DNA of 64,000 bases from Serratia liquefaciens ATCC 27592. Its GTDB lineage: Bacteria > Pseudomonadota > Gammaproteobacteria > Enterobacterales > Enterobacteriaceae. Below the pieces are notes generated by a model. The model was not told the DNA's origin. It did not search any database and saw nothing but the letters and a program-made list of their open reading frames with translations. The stretch spans positions 744,001-808,000 of the forward strand of contig NC_021741.1 of assembly GCF_000422085.1 (NCBI RefSeq), read 5' to 3'. Made by a program: the position numbers and the translations under genes. This document shows, piece by piece, positions 1-11,361 of this stretch (position 1 is its first letter; the number at the start of each line of letters is the position of its first letter).

Positions 1-1044
1 GACAAAGACGTGCGCCATATTGAAATCGACCTGGGTGATTCTGGTCTGCGTTACCAACCGGGCGATGCGCTGGGCGTGTGGTTCGATAACGACCCGGCAC
101 TGGTGGATGAACTGGTGCAACTGCTGTGGCTGAAGGGCGACGAACCGGTGGAAGTGGAAGGAAAAACCTTGCCGCTTTCGCAAGCGTTACGCAGCCATTT
201 TGAACTGACGCAGAACACCACGCTAATCGTCGATAAATACGCGGCTCTGTCGCGCGACGAGAAGCTGATTGGTTTGTTAGCGGATAAAGCCGCGCTGCAG
301 CATTACGCGCACAACACGCCAATTGTCGACATGGTGCGACAGGCGCCAGCCGATCTTAACGCCGAGCAGTTGATTGGCCTGCTGCGTCCGTTGACGCCGC
401 GCCTGTATTCCATCGCCTCGTCGCAAGCCGAGACTGAAAACGAAGTGCACGTGACCGTCGGCGTGGTGCGTTACGACATCGAAGGGCGCGCCCGCGCAGG
501 CGGTGCCTCCAGTTTCCTGGCCGATCGGCTGGAAGAAGATGGTGACGTGCGGGTGTTCATCGAACATAACGACAATTTCCGCCTGCCGGCCAACCCGGAA
601 ACTCCGGTGATCATGATTGGGCCAGGCACGGGCATTGCGCCGTTCCGCGCCTTTATGCAACAGCGTGATGCTGACGGTGCCGGCGGCAAGAACTGGTTGT
701 TCTTCGGCAACCCGCACTTTACTGAAGACTTTTTGTATCAGGTCGAATGGCAGCGCTATGTGAAAGATGGCCTGCTGACCCGCATCGATCTGGCCTGGTC
801 ACGTGACCAGCAGCATAAAGTCTATGTCCAGGACAAATTGCGCGAACAGGGCGCGGAAGTGTGGCGTTGGATCCAGGAAGGCGCGCACATTTACGTCTGT
901 GGCGATGCGAACCGCATGGCAAAAGACGTGGAAAACACATTACTGGAACTGGTGGCCGAGCACGGTGGCATGGATACCGAGCTGGCGGATGAATTTTTAA
1001 GTGAGCTGCGCCTTGAGCGCCGTTATCAGCGAGATGTCTACTGA
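1..1044 (+). CDS. cysJ: Sulfite reductase (NADPH) flavoprotein alpha-subunit, 5'-truncated by window edge
   Basis: C-terminal 347 residues of CysJ. The frame is open from base 1, so the N-terminal flavodoxin (FMN) domain, roughly 250 residues of a family near 600, lies outside the window. Visible are the FAD-binding RLYS motif (about codon 134 of the window) and the NADPH-binding [11 protein letters not shown] stretch (about codons 206-216), with the family's typical C-terminus ending in DVY. The protein passes electrons from NADPH through FAD and FMN to CysI, which reduces sulfite to sulfide in the cytoplasm. Its stop overlaps the cysI start (ATGA-type junction), indicating translational coupling in a cysJIH operon. 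Confidence 0.97.
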   Translation, partial: DKDVRHIEIDLGDSGLRYQPGDALGVWFDNDPALVDELVQLLWLKGDEPVEVEGKTLPLSQALRSHFELTQNTTLIVDKYAALSRDEKLIGLLADKAALQHYAHNTPIVDMVRQAPADLNAEQLIGLLRPLTPRLYSIASSQAETENEVHVTVGVVRYDIEGRARAGGASSFLADRLEEDGDVRVFIEHNDNFRLPANPETPVIMIGPGTGIAPFRAFMQQRDADGAGGKNWLFFGNPHFTEDFLYQVEWQRYVKDGLLTRIDLAWSRDQQHKVYVQDKLREQGAEVWRWIQEGAHIYVCGDANRMAKDVENTLLELVAEHGGMDTELADEFLSELRLERRYQRDVY

Positions 1045-2759
1045 TGAGTGATAAACACCCGGGGCCTCTGGTGGTCGAAGGCAAATTGGCCGATGCCGAG
1101 CGTTTGAAGAAAGAAAGCAACTTCCTGCGCGGCACCATCGCCGAAGACTTGAAGGATGGCCTGACCGGCGGTTTTAACGGTGACAACTTCCTGCTGATCC
1201 GCTTCCACGGAATGTACCAGCAGGACGACCGTGATATCCGCGCCGAACGCGCCGAACAGAAGCTGGAACCGCGCCACGCCATGATGCTGCGTTGCCGTCT
1301 GCCGGGGGGGATTATCTCCCCACAGCAGTGGCTGGGCATTGATAAGTTCGCGCAGGAAAGCACGCTGTACGGCAGCATCCGCATCACCAACCGTCAGACT
1401 TTCCAGTTCCATGGCATTGTGAAGGGCGACGTTAAGCCGGTTCACCAGCTGTTGGGGCGCCTGGGATTGGACGCGCTGGCTACGGCTAACGACGTCAACC
1501 GCAACGTGCTTTGCACCTCTAACCCGGTGGAGTCCGAGCTGCACCAGGAAGCCTACGAGTGGGCGAAAAAGATCTCCGAACATCTGCTGCCGCGTACCCG
1601 CGCCTATGCTGAAGTGTGGCTGGATCAGGAAAAAGTGGCGACCACCGACGAAGAACCGATCCTCGGGGCGACTTATCTGCCGCGCAAGTTCAAAACCACG
1701 GTGGTGATCCCACCGCAAAACGACGTCGATCTGCACGCCAACGACATGAACTTTGTCGCTATTGCCAAAAACGGCAAGCTGGTGGGCTTTAACCTGCTGG
1801 TAGGCGGGGGCCTGTCGATTGAACACGGCAACAAGAAAACCTATGCGCGCAAGGCCAGCGAATTTGGCTATATCCCGCTGGAGCATACGCTGGCGGTCGC
1901 GGAAGCGGTGGTAACCACCCAGCGCGACTGGGGTAACCGTACCGATCGCAAGAACGCCAAAACCAAATACACGCTGGAACGCGTTGGGGTTGATACCTTC
2001 CGTGCCGAAGTGGAAAAACGGGCCGGTATCACCTTTGAACCGATCCGCCCGTACGAATTTACCGGCCGCGGCGATCGCATTGGCTGGGTTAAAGGCATTG
2101 ATAACCAGTGGCACCTGACGCTGTTTATCGAGAATGGCCGTCTTCTGGACTATCCGGGACGCCCGTTGAAAACCGGCGTTGCCGAGATCGCCAGGATCCA
2201 TAAAGGGGATTTCCGTCTGACGGCCAACCAGAACCTGATCGTTGCCGGCGTACCGGAAAGCGAGAAGGCGAAGATCGAAGCGATCGCTCGTGAACACGGA
2301 TTGATCGACGATGGGGTCAGCGTGCAGCGTCAAAACTCGATGGCCTGCGTATCCTTCCCGACCTGCCCATTGGCGATGGCGGAGGCCGAGCGTTTTCTGC
2401 CGGCGTTCGTCACTAAAGTGGAAGGGATCCTGCACAGCCACGGTGTGGGTGACGAGCACATCGTATTGCGCATTACTGGTTGTCCGAACGGCTGTGGCCG
2501 CGCGCTGTTGGCGGAGATTGGCCTGGTGGGTAAAGCGGTTGGCCGCTATAACCTGCATTTGGGTGGCAATCGTGAAGGTACGCGTATTCCGCGCATGTAC
2601 CGTGAAAATATCAACGAAGAAGAAATTCTGCGAGAGATTGACCAACTGGTGGGCCGCTGGGCCACAGAGCGTAACGCGGGCGAAGGCTTCGGTGATTTCA
2701 CTATTCGCGCCGGGGTGGTCAAGCCGGTAATTGATTCGGCGCAGGATTTCTGGGACTGA
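1044..2759 (+). CDS. cysI: Sulfite reductase hemoprotein beta-subunit
   Basis: 571-residue CysI, full length for the family. It carries the siroheme-[4Fe-4S] active site and reduces sulfite to sulfide with six electrons supplied by CysJ. The four cluster cysteines are visible: Cys435 and Cys441 (CVSFPTC) and Cys480 and Cys484 (TGCPNGCGR). The ATG start overlaps the cysJ stop, and cysH follows after 70 bases. Siroheme for this enzyme would come from cysG a little downstream. Function is secure from the conserved ligands and operon context. Confidence 0.98.
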   Translation: MSDKHPGPLVVEGKLADAERLKKESNFLRGTIAEDLKDGLTGGFNGDNFLLIRFHGMYQQDDRDIRAERAEQKLEPRHAMMLRCRLPGGIISPQQWLGIDKFAQESTLYGSIRITNRQTFQFHGIVKGDVKPVHQLLGRLGLDALATANDVNRNVLCTSNPVESELHQEAYEWAKKISEHLLPRTRAYAEVWLDQEKVATTDEEPILGATYLPRKFKTTVVIPPQNDVDLHANDMNFVAIAKNGKLVGFNLLVGGGLSIEHGNKKTYARKASEFGYIPLEHTLAVAEAVVTTQRDWGNRTDRKNAKTKYTLERVGVDTFRAEVEKRAGITFEPIRPYEFTGRGDRIGWVKGIDNQWHLTLFIENGRLLDYPGRPLKTGVAEIARIHKGDFRLTANQNLIVAGVPESEKAKIEAIAREHGLIDDGVSVQRQNSMACVSFPTCPLAMAEAERFLPAFVTKVEGILHSHGVGDEHIVLRITGCPNGCGRALLAEIGLVGKAVGRYNLHLGGNREGTRIPRMYRENINEEEILREIDQLVGRWATERNAGEGFGDFTIRAGVVKPVIDSAQDFWD

Positions 2760-2829
2760 CGCCGTTTGGCCCCGCTTTCACCGGGGGCCGATCCGCGCGG
2801 TATGATTCAAGCATCAGGAGGCTGGCAAC

Positions 2830-3564
2830 ATGGCTGAATTCGATCTGGCGGCGCTGAATGCGCTGCCCAAGTCTGGGCAGGCGTTGGCACTGGCGGTAGT
2901 TAATGGCCAGTTGGAAACGCTTTCCGCCGAGCAACGCGTGGAATGGGCGCTGGAACATCTGCCCGGCGAGTTTGTGCTCTCTTCAAGTTTCGGCATTCAG
3001 GCAGCGGTATGTCTGCATTTGGTTACGCGGATCAAACCGGACATTCCGGTGATCCTCACCGATACTGGCTATCTGTTCCCGGAAACCTATCAGTTTATCG
3101 ATCAGCTGGTCGACAAACTGAAGCTGAACCTGCAAGTGTTTCGTGCCGAGCAGTCGCCCGCCTGGCAAGAGGCTCGCTACGGGAAACTGTGGGAGCAGGG
3201 CGTTGAAGGTATCGAGAAATACAACCTGATCAACAAGGTTGAGCCGATGAATCGCGCATTGGAAACTCTGGGCGGGCAAACCTGGTTCGCCGGTCTGCGC
3301 CGCGAACAATCCGGCAGCCGCGCCAATCTGCCGGTACTGGCGGTGCAACGTGGGGTATTCAAGATCCTGCCGATTATCGACTGGGACAACCGCAAGATTT
3401 ATCAATACCTGACCGAGCACGGCCTCAGTTATCACCCGCTGTGGGAACAAGGCTATCTGTCAGTGGGGGACACTCACACCACGCAGAAGTGGGAACCAGG
3501 CATGAGTGAAGAAGAAACCCGTTTCTTTGGCCTGAAACGTGAGTGTGGCCTGCACGAAGGCTAA
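2830..3564 (+). CDS. cysH: Phosphoadenosine phosphosulfate (PAPS) reductase
   Basis: 244 residues, the usual length of enterobacterial CysH. It reduces PAPS to sulfite using thioredoxin or glutaredoxin. The adenylyl-binding segment ([12 protein letters not shown], about residues 49-60) and the C-terminal catalytic motif ECGLHEG with Cys239 are present. A strong AGGAGG Shine-Dalgarno (from about 2816) precedes the ATG. It is the last gene of the cysJIH operon and converges on iap across 61 bases. Confidence 0.98.
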   Translation: MAEFDLAALNALPKSGQALALAVVNGQLETLSAEQRVEWALEHLPGEFVLSSSFGIQAAVCLHLVTRIKPDIPVILTDTGYLFPETYQFIDQLVDKLKLNLQVFRAEQSPAWQEARYGKLWEQGVEGIEKYNLINKVEPMNRALETLGGQTWFAGLRREQSGSRANLPVLAVQRGVFKILPIIDWDNRKIYQYLTEHGLSYHPLWEQGYLSVGDTHTTQKWEPGMSEEETRFFGLKRECGLHEG

Positions 3565-3577
3565 TCACGTATCAACA

Positions 3578-3608
3578 TCGTCAAAGGGCTCAGCATTCGC
3601 TGGGCCCT
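3578..3608. terminator. Hairpin between convergent cysH and iap
   Basis: An 11-base stem (AAGGGCTCAGC paired with GCTGGGCCCTT allowing one G:T) with an ATTC loop sits between the two convergent genes. The T-tracts on both sides are weak, so termination in either direction is inferred from placement rather than from a canonical U-run. Confidence 0.5.
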
Positions 3609-3625
3609 TGGCGTTTTCAGAGAGA

Positions 3626-4702
3626 CTACTTTTTCTGTTTTTGTGCTTTGGGTGGGTGCGCCTGAGCCAGTTCTTTAATCAGCGGCAGCAAAATCTGCAC
3701 GCTCTCGCGGCTGCGCTTGTCGATGCGCCCTGGCAGATTGCGTTCCAGATATTGCAGGTTATCGTACTGCGGGCGATGCCAGGTGATGCCCTGCGGGAAG
3801 TGCGGGCTCACGGCGCGTTGCTGATAACCGTCTTTATCGCCCAGTGACCAGTTGGTGGCTTCGACCGACAGCACCGGGATACCGGCTTTATCAAACACTT
3901 CCTGATCGGAACAGCAGCCGGTGCCTTTCGGGTGTGCTTTGCTGCCCGGGTTGGTGGCGGCAGCGATGCCGTAGCGGTGGGCAATATCCAGTGCGCGATC
4001 GCGGCTCTGTTTCGCCAGCTTTGGCGGCGTATTGAGACCGGCGTTGAAATACAGGCGATCGCCGGTAATCAGGCTGTCGAGGTTAACCACCAGTAGGGTA
4101 TTGTGTTTCTCTTCGTCGCTCATGCGCTGCAGGTAGTTCTGCGCGCCCAGCGAACCCAGTTCTTCGGCGCTGGTGGCGACAAAGCGCAGGCCGTAAGCGG
4201 TGGGGATGTTCTTAAGACGCTCCGCCAGTTCCAGCATAACGCCGACGCCAGAGGCATTGTCGTCGACGCCCTGCAGCGTCAAGCCGCCGAGATTGTTGTC
4301 CAGATCGGCGTCGCTTCGCGGCGTGTAGGTATCGAAATGCGCCACGATCAGAATCTGCTGAGGAAGGCTGCCATTTTTAGCGGCGATCACCGAGCTGGCG
4401 GTGATGTTATTCCAGTTCTTCTTGCCGTCTTTACTGGTGTACAGATAGCGGGTGTTGAAACTGCGGATATCGCTCTGATACCCCATCTTGCTGAACTGCT
4501 GTTTCAGATAGTCTGCGGTGAGCAATTCTGCCGGGCTACCGGCCATGCGGCCAGGAAAATAAGTGGCGATGTGGCGAGTCTGCTCGGCGGCGAATTTGCC
4601 CATCGGGGCCTCTTTTGCGGGCTGAGTGGCGGCCGAAACGCTGAAAACACCGCCGAGCGCTGCCACCAGCAGGCCGGTCTTCAGGTAAAAACGGGAAAAC
4701 AT
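3626..4702 (-). CDS. iap: Exported M28-family aminopeptidase (alkaline phosphatase isozyme conversion protein)
   Basis: 358 residues from the ATG at 4702, preceded by an AAGGA Shine-Dalgarno; the frame extends further upstream but that part is not protein-like. The N-terminus is a Sec signal peptide (MFSRFYLKTGLLVAALGG then SVSA), so the product is periplasmic. The M28 zinc-peptidase pattern is visible: HFDTY, then GVDDNASGVG, then EELGS. In E. coli Iap removes N-terminal arginines from alkaline phosphatase. In E. coli K-12 the cysH-iap interval holds a type I-E CRISPR-Cas locus; here the two genes are adjacent. Confidence 0.93.
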   Translation of the reverse strand: MFSRFYLKTGLLVAALGGVFSVSAATQPAKEAPMGKFAAEQTRHIATYFPGRMAGSPAELLTADYLKQQFSKMGYQSDIRSFNTRYLYTSKDGKKNWNNITASSVIAAKNGSLPQQILIVAHFDTYTPRSDADLDNNLGGLTLQGVDDNASGVGVMLELAERLKNIPTAYGLRFVATSAEELGSLGAQNYLQRMSDEEKHNTLLVVNLDSLITGDRLYFNAGLNTPPKLAKQSRDRALDIAHRYGIAAATNPGSKAHPKGTGCCSDQEVFDKAGIPVLSVEATNWSLGDKDGYQQRAVSPHFPQGITWHRPQYDNLQYLERNLPGRIDKRSRESVQILLPLIKELAQAHPPKAQKQKK

Positions 4703-4962
4703 ACCGAAAAATCCTTCTTTGATATCGACAAGACCGATTATTTTTGCGGTGTCCAGTATGAGACGGTCGGCAAGATTAAACAATTTCTCCCGCTCTTAAA
4801 TTTGGCGTAAATGCGCAAACCTTAGTCGCAATTATCGCCGGTTAAGCCGTGTGCTGCGGCCTATATTCCATAAAGTAACTAGTCATTCCTTTTCGTCATT
4901 TCAGAGGCCAAATCTCAGCCCGTATAGTCACACTATCATTCTGCATATATGAAAAGGCTGTT

Positions 4963-6393
4963 GTGGACTATCTACCTATATTTGCCGACCTGAAACAACG
5001 CCCGGTGTTGGTCGTTGGCGGCGGCGAAGTGGCTGCGCGCAAAGTGGATCTTCTCCTGCGCGCCGGGGCTGAAATACGGATAGTTGCGCAGTCACTCTCA
5101 CCCATACTCGAAGAACTGCATCAGCAGGGGCGCATCCACTGGCAGGGGCAGGCTTTTGCCGCTCAGCAACTGGATGAGGTGTTCCTGGTGATTGCCGCAA
5201 CCGACGACAGCGCGCTGAATGCCGAGGTGTTTGCCGAAGCGGATAAACGCCGGGTGCTGGCTAACGTGGTCGACGATCAGCCGCGCTGCTCGTTCATCTT
5301 TCCGTCGATTATCGATCGTTCACCGCTGGTGGTTGCCGTCTCTTCCAGCGGCCAGGCACCGGTGCTGGCACGTATGCTGCGTGAAAAACTCGAAGCTTTG
5401 TTGCCCGCCAGCCTGGGGCAGATGGCGGAGGTGGCCGGGCGTTGGCGCGGCCAGGTAAAACAGCGACTGAATGCGATCGGGGAACGTCGTCGCTTCTGGG
5501 AAAAAACATTCGGCGGACGTTTTGCCACGCTGGTGGCCAATGGCCAGTCCGCACAGGCCGAGCGGCAGTTGGAGCAGGATTTACAGCAGTTTGCCCAGGA
5601 CGGCGAAGGCACCCAGGGCGAAATTGCGCTGGTGGGCGCAGGGCCGGGCGACGTGGGGTTATTGACCCTGCGCGGGCTACAGGTGATGCAGCAGGCCGAT
5701 GTGGTGCTCTACGACCATCTGGTCAGCGATGAGATTCTGGATCTGGTGCGTCGCGATGCCGAGCGCATCTGCGTGGGCAAACGTGCCGGAGCACACTCGG
5801 TGATCCAGGAAGAAACCAACCGCCTGTTGGTGGAACTGGCGCAGCAGGGCAAGCGCGTGGTGCGATTGAAAGGCGGAGATCCCTTTATCTTTGGCCGCGG
5901 CGGCGAAGAGCTGCAGGTGGCCGCCGCTGCGGGCATTCCGTTCCAGGTGGTGCCGGGCGTTACCGCGGCGGCCGGCGCAACGGCCTATGCCGGCATTCCG
6001 CTGACGCACCGCGATCATGCGCAGAGCGTGACTTTTATTACCGGCCACTGTCGTCCCGACGGTGACGGGCTGGACTGGGCAGACTTGGCGCGAGCGCGTC
6101 AGACTCTGGCTATCTACATGGGCACCATGAAGGCGGCGGACATCAGCCAGCGCCTGATAGCCCACGGACGCGCGGCCACCACGCCGGTGGCGGTGATTAG
6201 CCGCGGCACGCGTGCGGATCAGCTGGTGCAAACCGGCACGCTGCAACAGCTTGAAAAATTGGCTCAACAGGCACCTTTGCCGGCGCTGCTGGTGATCGGC
6301 GAAGTGGTAGAGCTGCATCATCAAATTGCCTGGTTTGGGCATCAACCGCAGACGGAAGGGGCATCGCGGCCCGCCGTCGTGAATTTGGCTTAA
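4963..6393 (+). CDS. cysG: Siroheme synthase (uroporphyrinogen-III methyltransferase / precorrin-2 dehydrogenase / ferrochelatase)
   Basis: 476 residues beginning with GTG. The N-terminal half carries the NAD-binding GGGEVAARK motif (about residues 19-27) of the precorrin-2 dehydrogenase/ferrochelatase module; the C-terminal half carries the SAM-dependent methyltransferase signature [15 protein letters not shown] (about residues 223-237) and a [11 protein letters not shown] motif. It makes siroheme from uroporphyrinogen III for CysI. It stands 9 bases upstream of cysD, so cofactor synthesis and sulfate activation are probably co-transcribed. In E. coli cysG is instead linked to nir genes. Confidence 0.97.
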   Translation: MDYLPIFADLKQRPVLVVGGGEVAARKVDLLLRAGAEIRIVAQSLSPILEELHQQGRIHWQGQAFAAQQLDEVFLVIAATDDSALNAEVFAEADKRRVLANVVDDQPRCSFIFPSIIDRSPLVVAVSSSGQAPVLARMLREKLEALLPASLGQMAEVAGRWRGQVKQRLNAIGERRRFWEKTFGGRFATLVANGQSAQAERQLEQDLQQFAQDGEGTQGEIALVGAGPGDVGLLTLRGLQVMQQADVVLYDHLVSDEILDLVRRDAERICVGKRAGAHSVIQEETNRLLVELAQQGKRVVRLKGGDPFIFGRGGEELQVAAAAGIPFQVVPGVTAAAGATAYAGIPLTHRDHAQSVTFITGHCRPDGDGLDWADLARARQTLAIYMGTMKAADISQRLIAHGRAATTPVAVISRGTRADQLVQTGTLQQLEKLAQQAPLPALLVIGEVVELHHQIAWFGHQPQTEGASRPAVVNLA

Positions 6394-6402
6394 GGATCTG
6401 TT

Positions 6403-7311
6403 ATGGACGAAAAACGACTCACTCATTTGCGGCAATTGGAGGCGGAGAGTATCCATATCATCCGTGAAGTCGCCGCTGAATTCGGCAACCCGGTGATGCT
6501 CTACTCCATCGGTAAAGACTCTTCCGTGATGCTGCATCTGGCGCGTAAAGCCTTTTTCCCGGGTACGCTGCCGTTCCCGTTGCTGCATGTGGATACCGGT
6601 TGGAAATTCCGTGAAATGTACGAATTCCGCGATCGCACTGCGAAAGAGTACGGTTTTGAACTGCTGATCCACAAGAACCCGGAAGGCGTGGCGATGGGCA
6701 TCAACCCGTTCGTTCACGGCAGCGCCAAGCATACCGATATCATGAAAACCGAAGGCCTGAAGCAGGCGCTTAACAAATACGGTTTTGATGCCGCCTTTGG
6801 CGGTGCCCGCCGTGACGAAGAGAAGTCACGCGCCAAAGAGCGTATCTATTCATTCCGTGATCGCTTCCACCGTTGGGACCCAAAAAACCAGCGCCCGGAG
6901 CTGTGGCACAATTACAACGGCCAAATCAACAAGGGCGAGAGCATTCGCGTGTTCCCGCTGTCGAACTGGACCGAGCTGGATATCTGGCAATACATTTTCC
7001 TGGAAAAAATCGACATCGTGCCGCTGTATCTGGCAAAACCGCGTCCGGTGGTAGAGCGCGACGGCATGTTGCTGATGGTGGACGACGATCGTATCGATCT
7101 GCAGCCTGGCGAAGTGATCAGCCAGCGCATGGTGCGTTTCCGCACGCTGGGCTGCTGGCCGCTGACCGGTGCGGTGGATTCCGAAGCGGAGACGCTGCCG
7201 GAGATCATCGAAGAGATGTTGGTGTCCACCACCAGTGAGCGCCAGGGACGGATGATCGACCGCGATCAGTCCGGCTCGATGGAGCTGAAAAAGCGTCAAG
7301 GGTATTTCTAA
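6403..7311 (+). CDS. cysD: Sulfate adenylyltransferase subunit 2
   Basis: 302 residues. CysD is the catalytic, ATP pyrophosphatase-type subunit of ATP sulfurylase, making adenosine 5'-phosphosulfate from ATP and sulfate. The PP-loop-like motif [17 protein letters not shown] lies near residues 35-51, and [15 protein letters not shown] around residue 135 is typical of the family. It forms a GTP-driven complex with CysN, whose gene begins 11 bases downstream in the cysG-cysD-cysN-cysC run. Confidence 0.98.
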   Translation: MDEKRLTHLRQLEAESIHIIREVAAEFGNPVMLYSIGKDSSVMLHLARKAFFPGTLPFPLLHVDTGWKFREMYEFRDRTAKEYGFELLIHKNPEGVAMGINPFVHGSAKHTDIMKTEGLKQALNKYGFDAAFGGARRDEEKSRAKERIYSFRDRFHRWDPKNQRPELWHNYNGQINKGESIRVFPLSNWTELDIWQYIFLEKIDIVPLYLAKPRPVVERDGMLLMVDDDRIDLQPGEVISQRMVRFRTLGCWPLTGAVDSEAETLPEIIEEMLVSTTSERQGRMIDRDQSGSMELKKRQGYF

Positions 7312-7322
7312 GGAGCCGCCGG

Positions 7323-8750
7323 ATGAACAATGCAATTGCACAACAAATCGCTGAGCAGGGTGGGGTCGAATCTTACCTGCATGCGCAGCAACACAAAAGC
7401 CTGTTACGGTTCCTGACCTGCGGCAGCGTCGATGACGGCAAAAGTACCCTGATAGGCCGCTTGCTGCATGATACCCGTCAGATCTACGAAGATCAGCTGT
7501 CTACGCTGCACAGCGACAGCAAACGCATCGGCACCCAGGGCGAGAAACTGGATTTGGCGCTGCTGGTCGATGGCCTACAGGCCGAGCGTGAGCAGGGCAT
7601 TACCATCGACGTAGCCTATCGCTATTTCTCGACCGAAAAGCGCAAATTTATTATTGCCGATACGCCGGGGCATGAGCAGTACACCCGCAATATGGCGACC
7701 GGGGCCTCGACCTGCGATCTGGCGATCCTGTTGATCGACGCACGCAAAGGGGTGCTGGATCAAACCCGGAGGCACAGTTTTATCGCCACGCTGTTGGGCA
7801 TTCGCCATCTGGTGGTGGCGGTCAATAAAATGGACCTGGTAGATTACCAAGAGTCGGTGTTCGAACAGTTTAAACAGGATTATCTGACCTTCGCCCAACA
7901 GTTGCCGAACGATCTGGACATCAAGTTTGTGCCTTTGTCGGCGCTGGATGGCGACAACGTGGCCAGTGAAAGCGCCCAGATGCCTTGGTACAGCGGCCCG
8001 ACGCTGCTGCAGGTGCTGGAGAGCGTGGATGTGATCAGCGAACGCGAGACGCAACCGCTGCGTTTCCCGGTGCAGTATGTCAACCGTCCTAACCTGGATT
8101 TCCGGGGCTATGCGGGCACGTTGTCCGCGGGTGTGGTGCGCGTCGGACAACGCGTGAAGGTATTGCCTTCCGGCGTGGAATCTACCGTAGCGCGTATTGT
8201 GACCTTTGATGGCGATCTGCAGGAAGCGGTGCCGGGCGAGGCGATCACGCTGGTGCTGGCAGATGAAGTGGATATTAGCCGCGGCGATCTGCTGGTCGAT
8301 GCTGGGGAAACCCTGAAAGCGGCGCAAAGCGCGCTGGTGGACGTGGTGTGGATGGCTGAAAAACCACTGTTGCCGGGCCAAAGCTATGACATCAAAGTGG
8401 CTGGCAAAAAGACCCGTGCGCGGGTAGAAGGCATACGCCACCAGGTGGAAATCAACTCGCTGGCGCAGCATCAGGCGGACACTTTACCGCTCAATGGTAT
8501 CGGTCTGGTCGAACTGACCTTCGATGAACCGCTGGTGCTGGACAGCTATCAACGCAACCACGATACCGGTGGGCTGATCTTTATCGATCGCCTGAGCAAC
8601 GTCACCGTGGGTGCTGGCTTGATCCGCGAAACCTTGCAGGACGCTCAGGCATCAGCCGGCGACTTCAGCGCATTTGAACTGGAACTGAATGCTCTGGTGC
8701 GTAAACACTTCCCACATTGGGGCGCGCGCGACCTGATTGGGGGAAAATAA
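7323..8750 (+). CDS. cysN: Sulfate adenylyltransferase subunit 1 (GTPase)
   Basis: 475 residues, an EF-Tu-like translational-type GTPase. G1 is GSVDDGKST (about residue 35), G3 is [17 protein letters not shown], and G4 is NKMD. It couples GTP hydrolysis to APS formation by CysD. There is no fused CysC kinase domain, which is encoded separately one base downstream. A GGAGCCGCC stretch precedes the ATG. Confidence 0.98.
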   Translation: MNNAIAQQIAEQGGVESYLHAQQHKSLLRFLTCGSVDDGKSTLIGRLLHDTRQIYEDQLSTLHSDSKRIGTQGEKLDLALLVDGLQAEREQGITIDVAYRYFSTEKRKFIIADTPGHEQYTRNMATGASTCDLAILLIDARKGVLDQTRRHSFIATLLGIRHLVVAVNKMDLVDYQESVFEQFKQDYLTFAQQLPNDLDIKFVPLSALDGDNVASESAQMPWYSGPTLLQVLESVDVISERETQPLRFPVQYVNRPNLDFRGYAGTLSAGVVRVGQRVKVLPSGVESTVARIVTFDGDLQEAVPGEAITLVLADEVDISRGDLLVDAGETLKAAQSALVDVVWMAEKPLLPGQSYDIKVAGKKTRARVEGIRHQVEINSLAQHQADTLPLNGIGLVELTFDEPLVLDSYQRNHDTGGLIFIDRLSNVTVGAGLIRETLQDAQASAGDFSAFELELNALVRKHFPHWGARDLIGGK

Positions 8751-8751
8751 C

Positions 8752-9381
8752 GTGACCGACGCTCAACTGCGGCCGACCGGGCCGGATGATGACAACGTGG
8801 TCTGGCATCCGCATGCGGTAACGCGTGCGGATCGCGAAGTCCGCAACGGCCACAAAGGCGTGGTGCTGTGGTTTACCGGGCTGTCCGGCTCGGGCAAATC
8901 TACCGTCGCCGGCGCGCTGGAACAGGCACTGCACGCCCATGGTGTCAGCACCTATCTGCTGGATGGCGACAACGTGCGTCACGGCCTGTGCCGCGACCTC
9001 GGTTTTTCCGACGACGACCGGCGCGAAAATATTCGTCGCGTGGGCGAAGTGGCGAAACTGATGGTGGACGCCGGCCTGGTGGTGTTGACCGCTTTCATTT
9101 CCCCACATCGCGCCGAACGGCAGATGGTGCGTGAACTGCTGGATGAAGATCGTTTCATCGAGGTGTTTGTCGACACGCCGTTGGCGGTTTGTGAAGTGCG
9201 CGATCCGAAAGGATTGTACAAAAAAGCCCGTGCCGGCGAGCTGCGTAATTTCACCGGTATCGACTCGGTTTACGAGGCGCCACAACGGCCGGATATTCAC
9301 CTTGATGGCCAACAATTGGTAACAAATTTGATTGCGCAATTGTTAGACGTGCTGCGTGGTCGGGCTATTATCAAACCCTGA
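8752..9381 (+). CDS. cysC: Adenylylsulfate (APS) kinase
   Basis: 209 residues starting at a GTG one base after the cysN stop. The frame can be extended to a TTG at 8737 inside cysN, but the GTG fits the family N-terminus better. The Walker A motif GLSGSGKST follows WFT near residue 40, and DGDNVRHGL and FISPHRAER mark the APS site. The enzyme phosphorylates APS to PAPS, the CysH substrate. A strong hairpin terminator ends the operon just downstream. Confidence 0.97.
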   Translation: MTDAQLRPTGPDDDNVVWHPHAVTRADREVRNGHKGVVLWFTGLSGSGKSTVAGALEQALHAHGVSTYLLDGDNVRHGLCRDLGFSDDDRRENIRRVGEVAKLMVDAGLVVLTAFISPHRAERQMVRELLDEDRFIEVFVDTPLAVCEVRDPKGLYKKARAGELRNFTGIDSVYEAPQRPDIHLDGQQLVTNLIAQLLDVLRGRAIIKP

Positions 9382-9386
9382 ATTCA

Positions 9387-9423
9387 GAAAAGCGTGTGGC
9401 GTTTTTGCGCCATACGCTTTTTA
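9387..9423 (+). terminator. Rho-independent terminator after cysC
   Basis: Long stem (AAAGCGTGTGGCG pairing with CGCCATACGCTTT, with one mismatch or wobble) closed by a short T-rich loop and followed by T residues. It lies 6 bases past the cysC stop and ends the cysGDNC transcript before ygbE. Confidence 0.85.
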
Positions 9424-9466
9424 CGCTAAGCCCGCCGGAGAGCGCGCCGAATAACCAGGGATCGCT

Positions 9467-9784
9467 ATGCAAAATGTCTCGCCTATCTTGATTGACGCAA
9501 ACCAGGAGAAAGAGGAGCCCTCTTATTCTTTCCTGGGCGGTGTCTGCGGCTTTGTTTTCTACTGGCTGGCCTTCGCAGTGCCGTTTTTGGTTTACGGCTC
9601 CAACACCCTTTTCTTCCTGCTCTACACCTGGCCGTTCTTCCTGGCGCTGATGCCGGTTTCGGTGCTGATTGGCATCACGCTCAGCATGCTGCTGCGTGGC
9701 CGGTTGATTTTTACGCTGTTGCTGACCGGGACCATCGTTCTGTGCCTGTTCTGGCTGGTGTTCAGCTTTTTGACCGGTTGGTGA
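9467..9784 (+). CDS. ygbE: DUF3561 inner-membrane protein (YgbE family)
   Basis: 105 residues. The hydrophilic N-terminus is followed by about three hydrophobic segments (roughly residues 24-45, 48-68 and 75-102), so it is a small inner-membrane protein. Position right after cysC matches ygbE in E. coli. No catalytic motif is visible and the function is not known. A GGGCGCAG/CTGCGCCC hairpin without a clear T-run follows at 9789-9808. Confidence 0.85.
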   Translation: MQNVSPILIDANQEKEEPSYSFLGGVCGFVFYWLAFAVPFLVYGSNTLFFLLYTWPFFLALMPVSVLIGITLSMLLRGRLIFTLLLTGTIVLCLFWLVFSFLTGW

Positions 9785-9836
9785 GGGAAAGGGCGCAGTC
9801 GCCTGCGCCCGAAGCATTGCAAAGCCGTGCCGAAGG

Positions 9837-10559
9837 TTACAAAACTTTGCTCAGAAAAGCCTGAGTGCGCGGATTGGCCGGGTGGCTGAAAATCTGCTGT
9901 GGCGAACCTTCTTCCTGAATGATCCCTTGATCGATAAACAGCACCCGATCGGCCACCTCACGGGCAAAGCCCATCTCATGCGTCACCACCACCATCGTCA
10001 TGCCTTCGTGCGCCAATGACTTCATCACCGCCAGCACTTCGCCGACCAGCTCGGGATCCAGTGCGGAGGTCGGTTCGTCGAACAGCATGATTTTCGGTTC
10101 CATCGCCAGCGCGCGAGCAATGGCGACCCGCTGTTGCTGACCGCCGGACAGGCTGTTGGGATAAGCGTCGATTTTGTCCAGCAGGCCCACCTTTTGCAGC
10201 AGCGCCTCTGCCCGCAGTATGGCCTCTGCGCGCGACAGCTTTTTCACGCCCATCGGCGCCATGATGATGTTTTCCAGCACCGTCATGTGCGGGAACAGGT
10301 TAAAGCGTTGAAACACCATGCCGACGCTCTCACGCATTTTATTGAGATCGGTTTTCTGGCTGTGTATGGCAAAACCGTTCACCAGGATCTCACCGCCGGA
10401 CAGGGTCTCGAGCGCGTTGATACAGCGCAGGAAGGTACTTTTACCGGAGCCGGACGGGCCGATGACGCAGACCACTTCGTTGGCTGCGATTTCGCAGGAA
10501 ATACCACGCAGCACGTGGCTTTCGCCGAATTGTTTTTGCAGATTATGTACGCGAATCAC
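9837..10559 (-). CDS. Polar amino-acid ABC transporter, ATP-binding subunit
   Basis: 240 residues, compact GlnQ/HisP-type ATPase. Walker [10 protein letters not shown] (about residues 34-42), signature LSGGQQQR and Walker B/D-loop [10 protein letters not shown] are all intact. It overlaps the permease gene by 17 bases and is the last gene of a leftward three-gene operon (binding protein, permease, ATPase). The substrate is probably a polar or basic amino acid; the sequence does not fix which. The operon sits between ygbE and ftsB, which are close together in E. coli, so it is an insertion relative to that genome. Confidence 0.93.
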   Translation of the reverse strand: MIRVHNLQKQFGESHVLRGISCEIAANEVVCVIGPSGSGKSTFLRCINALETLSGGEILVNGFAIHSQKTDLNKMRESVGMVFQRFNLFPHMTVLENIIMAPMGVKKLSRAEAILRAEALLQKVGLLDKIDAYPNSLSGGQQQRVAIARALAMEPKIMLFDEPTSALDPELVGEVLAVMKSLAHEGMTMVVVTHEMGFAREVADRVLFIDQGIIQEEGSPQQIFSHPANPRTQAFLSKVL

Positions 10560-11307
10560 TTTTCCCGAACCTCTTTTCCATGTGTTGCACCATCAGCGAA
10601 AGCAGGAAGGTGAGGACCCAATAGACCAGCGAAATGGTCAGGTAGGGCTCCCAATAGGTGGCATAGGCGCCGGAAACCGTGCGGGCGGCATAGGCCAGAT
10701 CGGCAAGACCGATGGCGGAGGCCAGCGAAGAGTCTTTGACGATGGCAATGGCATTGTTGCCCAGCGGCGGCAGCATGCGGCGAAACGCCTGCGGCAGGAT
10801 CACTTTGCGCATGGTTTTGCCGTAGCTCATGCCCAGCGAACGCGAAGCTTCCATCTGACCGCGATCGATAGACTGAATGCCGGCGCGGAAAATTTCCGAG
10901 ACGTATGCACCCGCGTTCAGCGTAATCGCCACCACGCAGGAGAGAAATGCGCCGTAATCGGAGCGCAACGCGCGGGCGAAATCGGTGCTCATCAGGCCGC
11001 TGGTGACCAGCAGACCGTCACGTGGGTTGATAAACAGCGGTACCAGCGCGAAATGCACCACCATAATCTGGACAAACAGCGGCGTACCGCGGAAGGCGCT
11101 GATGTAGATGCGCACCGGCCACTGAACGCCATAATGCAGTATCGGTTTCCAGATGCCGTGTGGTGCCTGCGCCAGACGGCCGAGCCCGAGGATCAGCCCC
11201 CAGGTGGTGCCCAGTATCACGCAGATAATGGTGCATTTAATGGTCATCCAGGCGCCTTCCATAAACAGCGGGGCGTACTCCTGGATTATCTCCCAACGGA
11301 AATTCAA
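10543..11307 (-). CDS. Polar amino-acid ABC transporter, permease subunit
   Basis: 254 residues, HisMQ/GlnP-type permease with an N-terminal hydrophobic segment (about residues 18-42), the FRGTPLFVQ motif, and the coupling EAA loop ([22 protein letters not shown] in part) near residues 152-175. Some members of this family work as homodimers when only one permease gene is present, which is the case here. It begins 55 bases after the binding-protein stop. Confidence 0.93.
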   Translation of the reverse strand: MNFRWEIIQEYAPLFMEGAWMTIKCTIICVILGTTWGLILGLGRLAQAPHGIWKPILHYGVQWPVRIYISAFRGTPLFVQIMVVHFALVPLFINPRDGLLVTSGLMSTDFARALRSDYGAFLSCVVAITLNAGAYVSEIFRAGIQSIDRGQMEASRSLGMSYGKTMRKVILPQAFRRMLPPLGNNAIAIVKDSSLASAIGLADLAYAARTVSGAYATYWEPYLTISLVYWVLTFLLSLMVQHMEKRFGKSDSRT

Positions 11308-11361
11308 GGTCGGATCCTTCTTAAAAGTCTCTAGACTGCTGTGTTGACGAACGACGATAGT

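Noticed and set aside
1038..2645. 535-codon open frame antisense to cysI
   Set aside because: It mirrors the GC-rich codon pattern of cysI; no Shine-Dalgarno or family likeness, and cysI is fully convincing.
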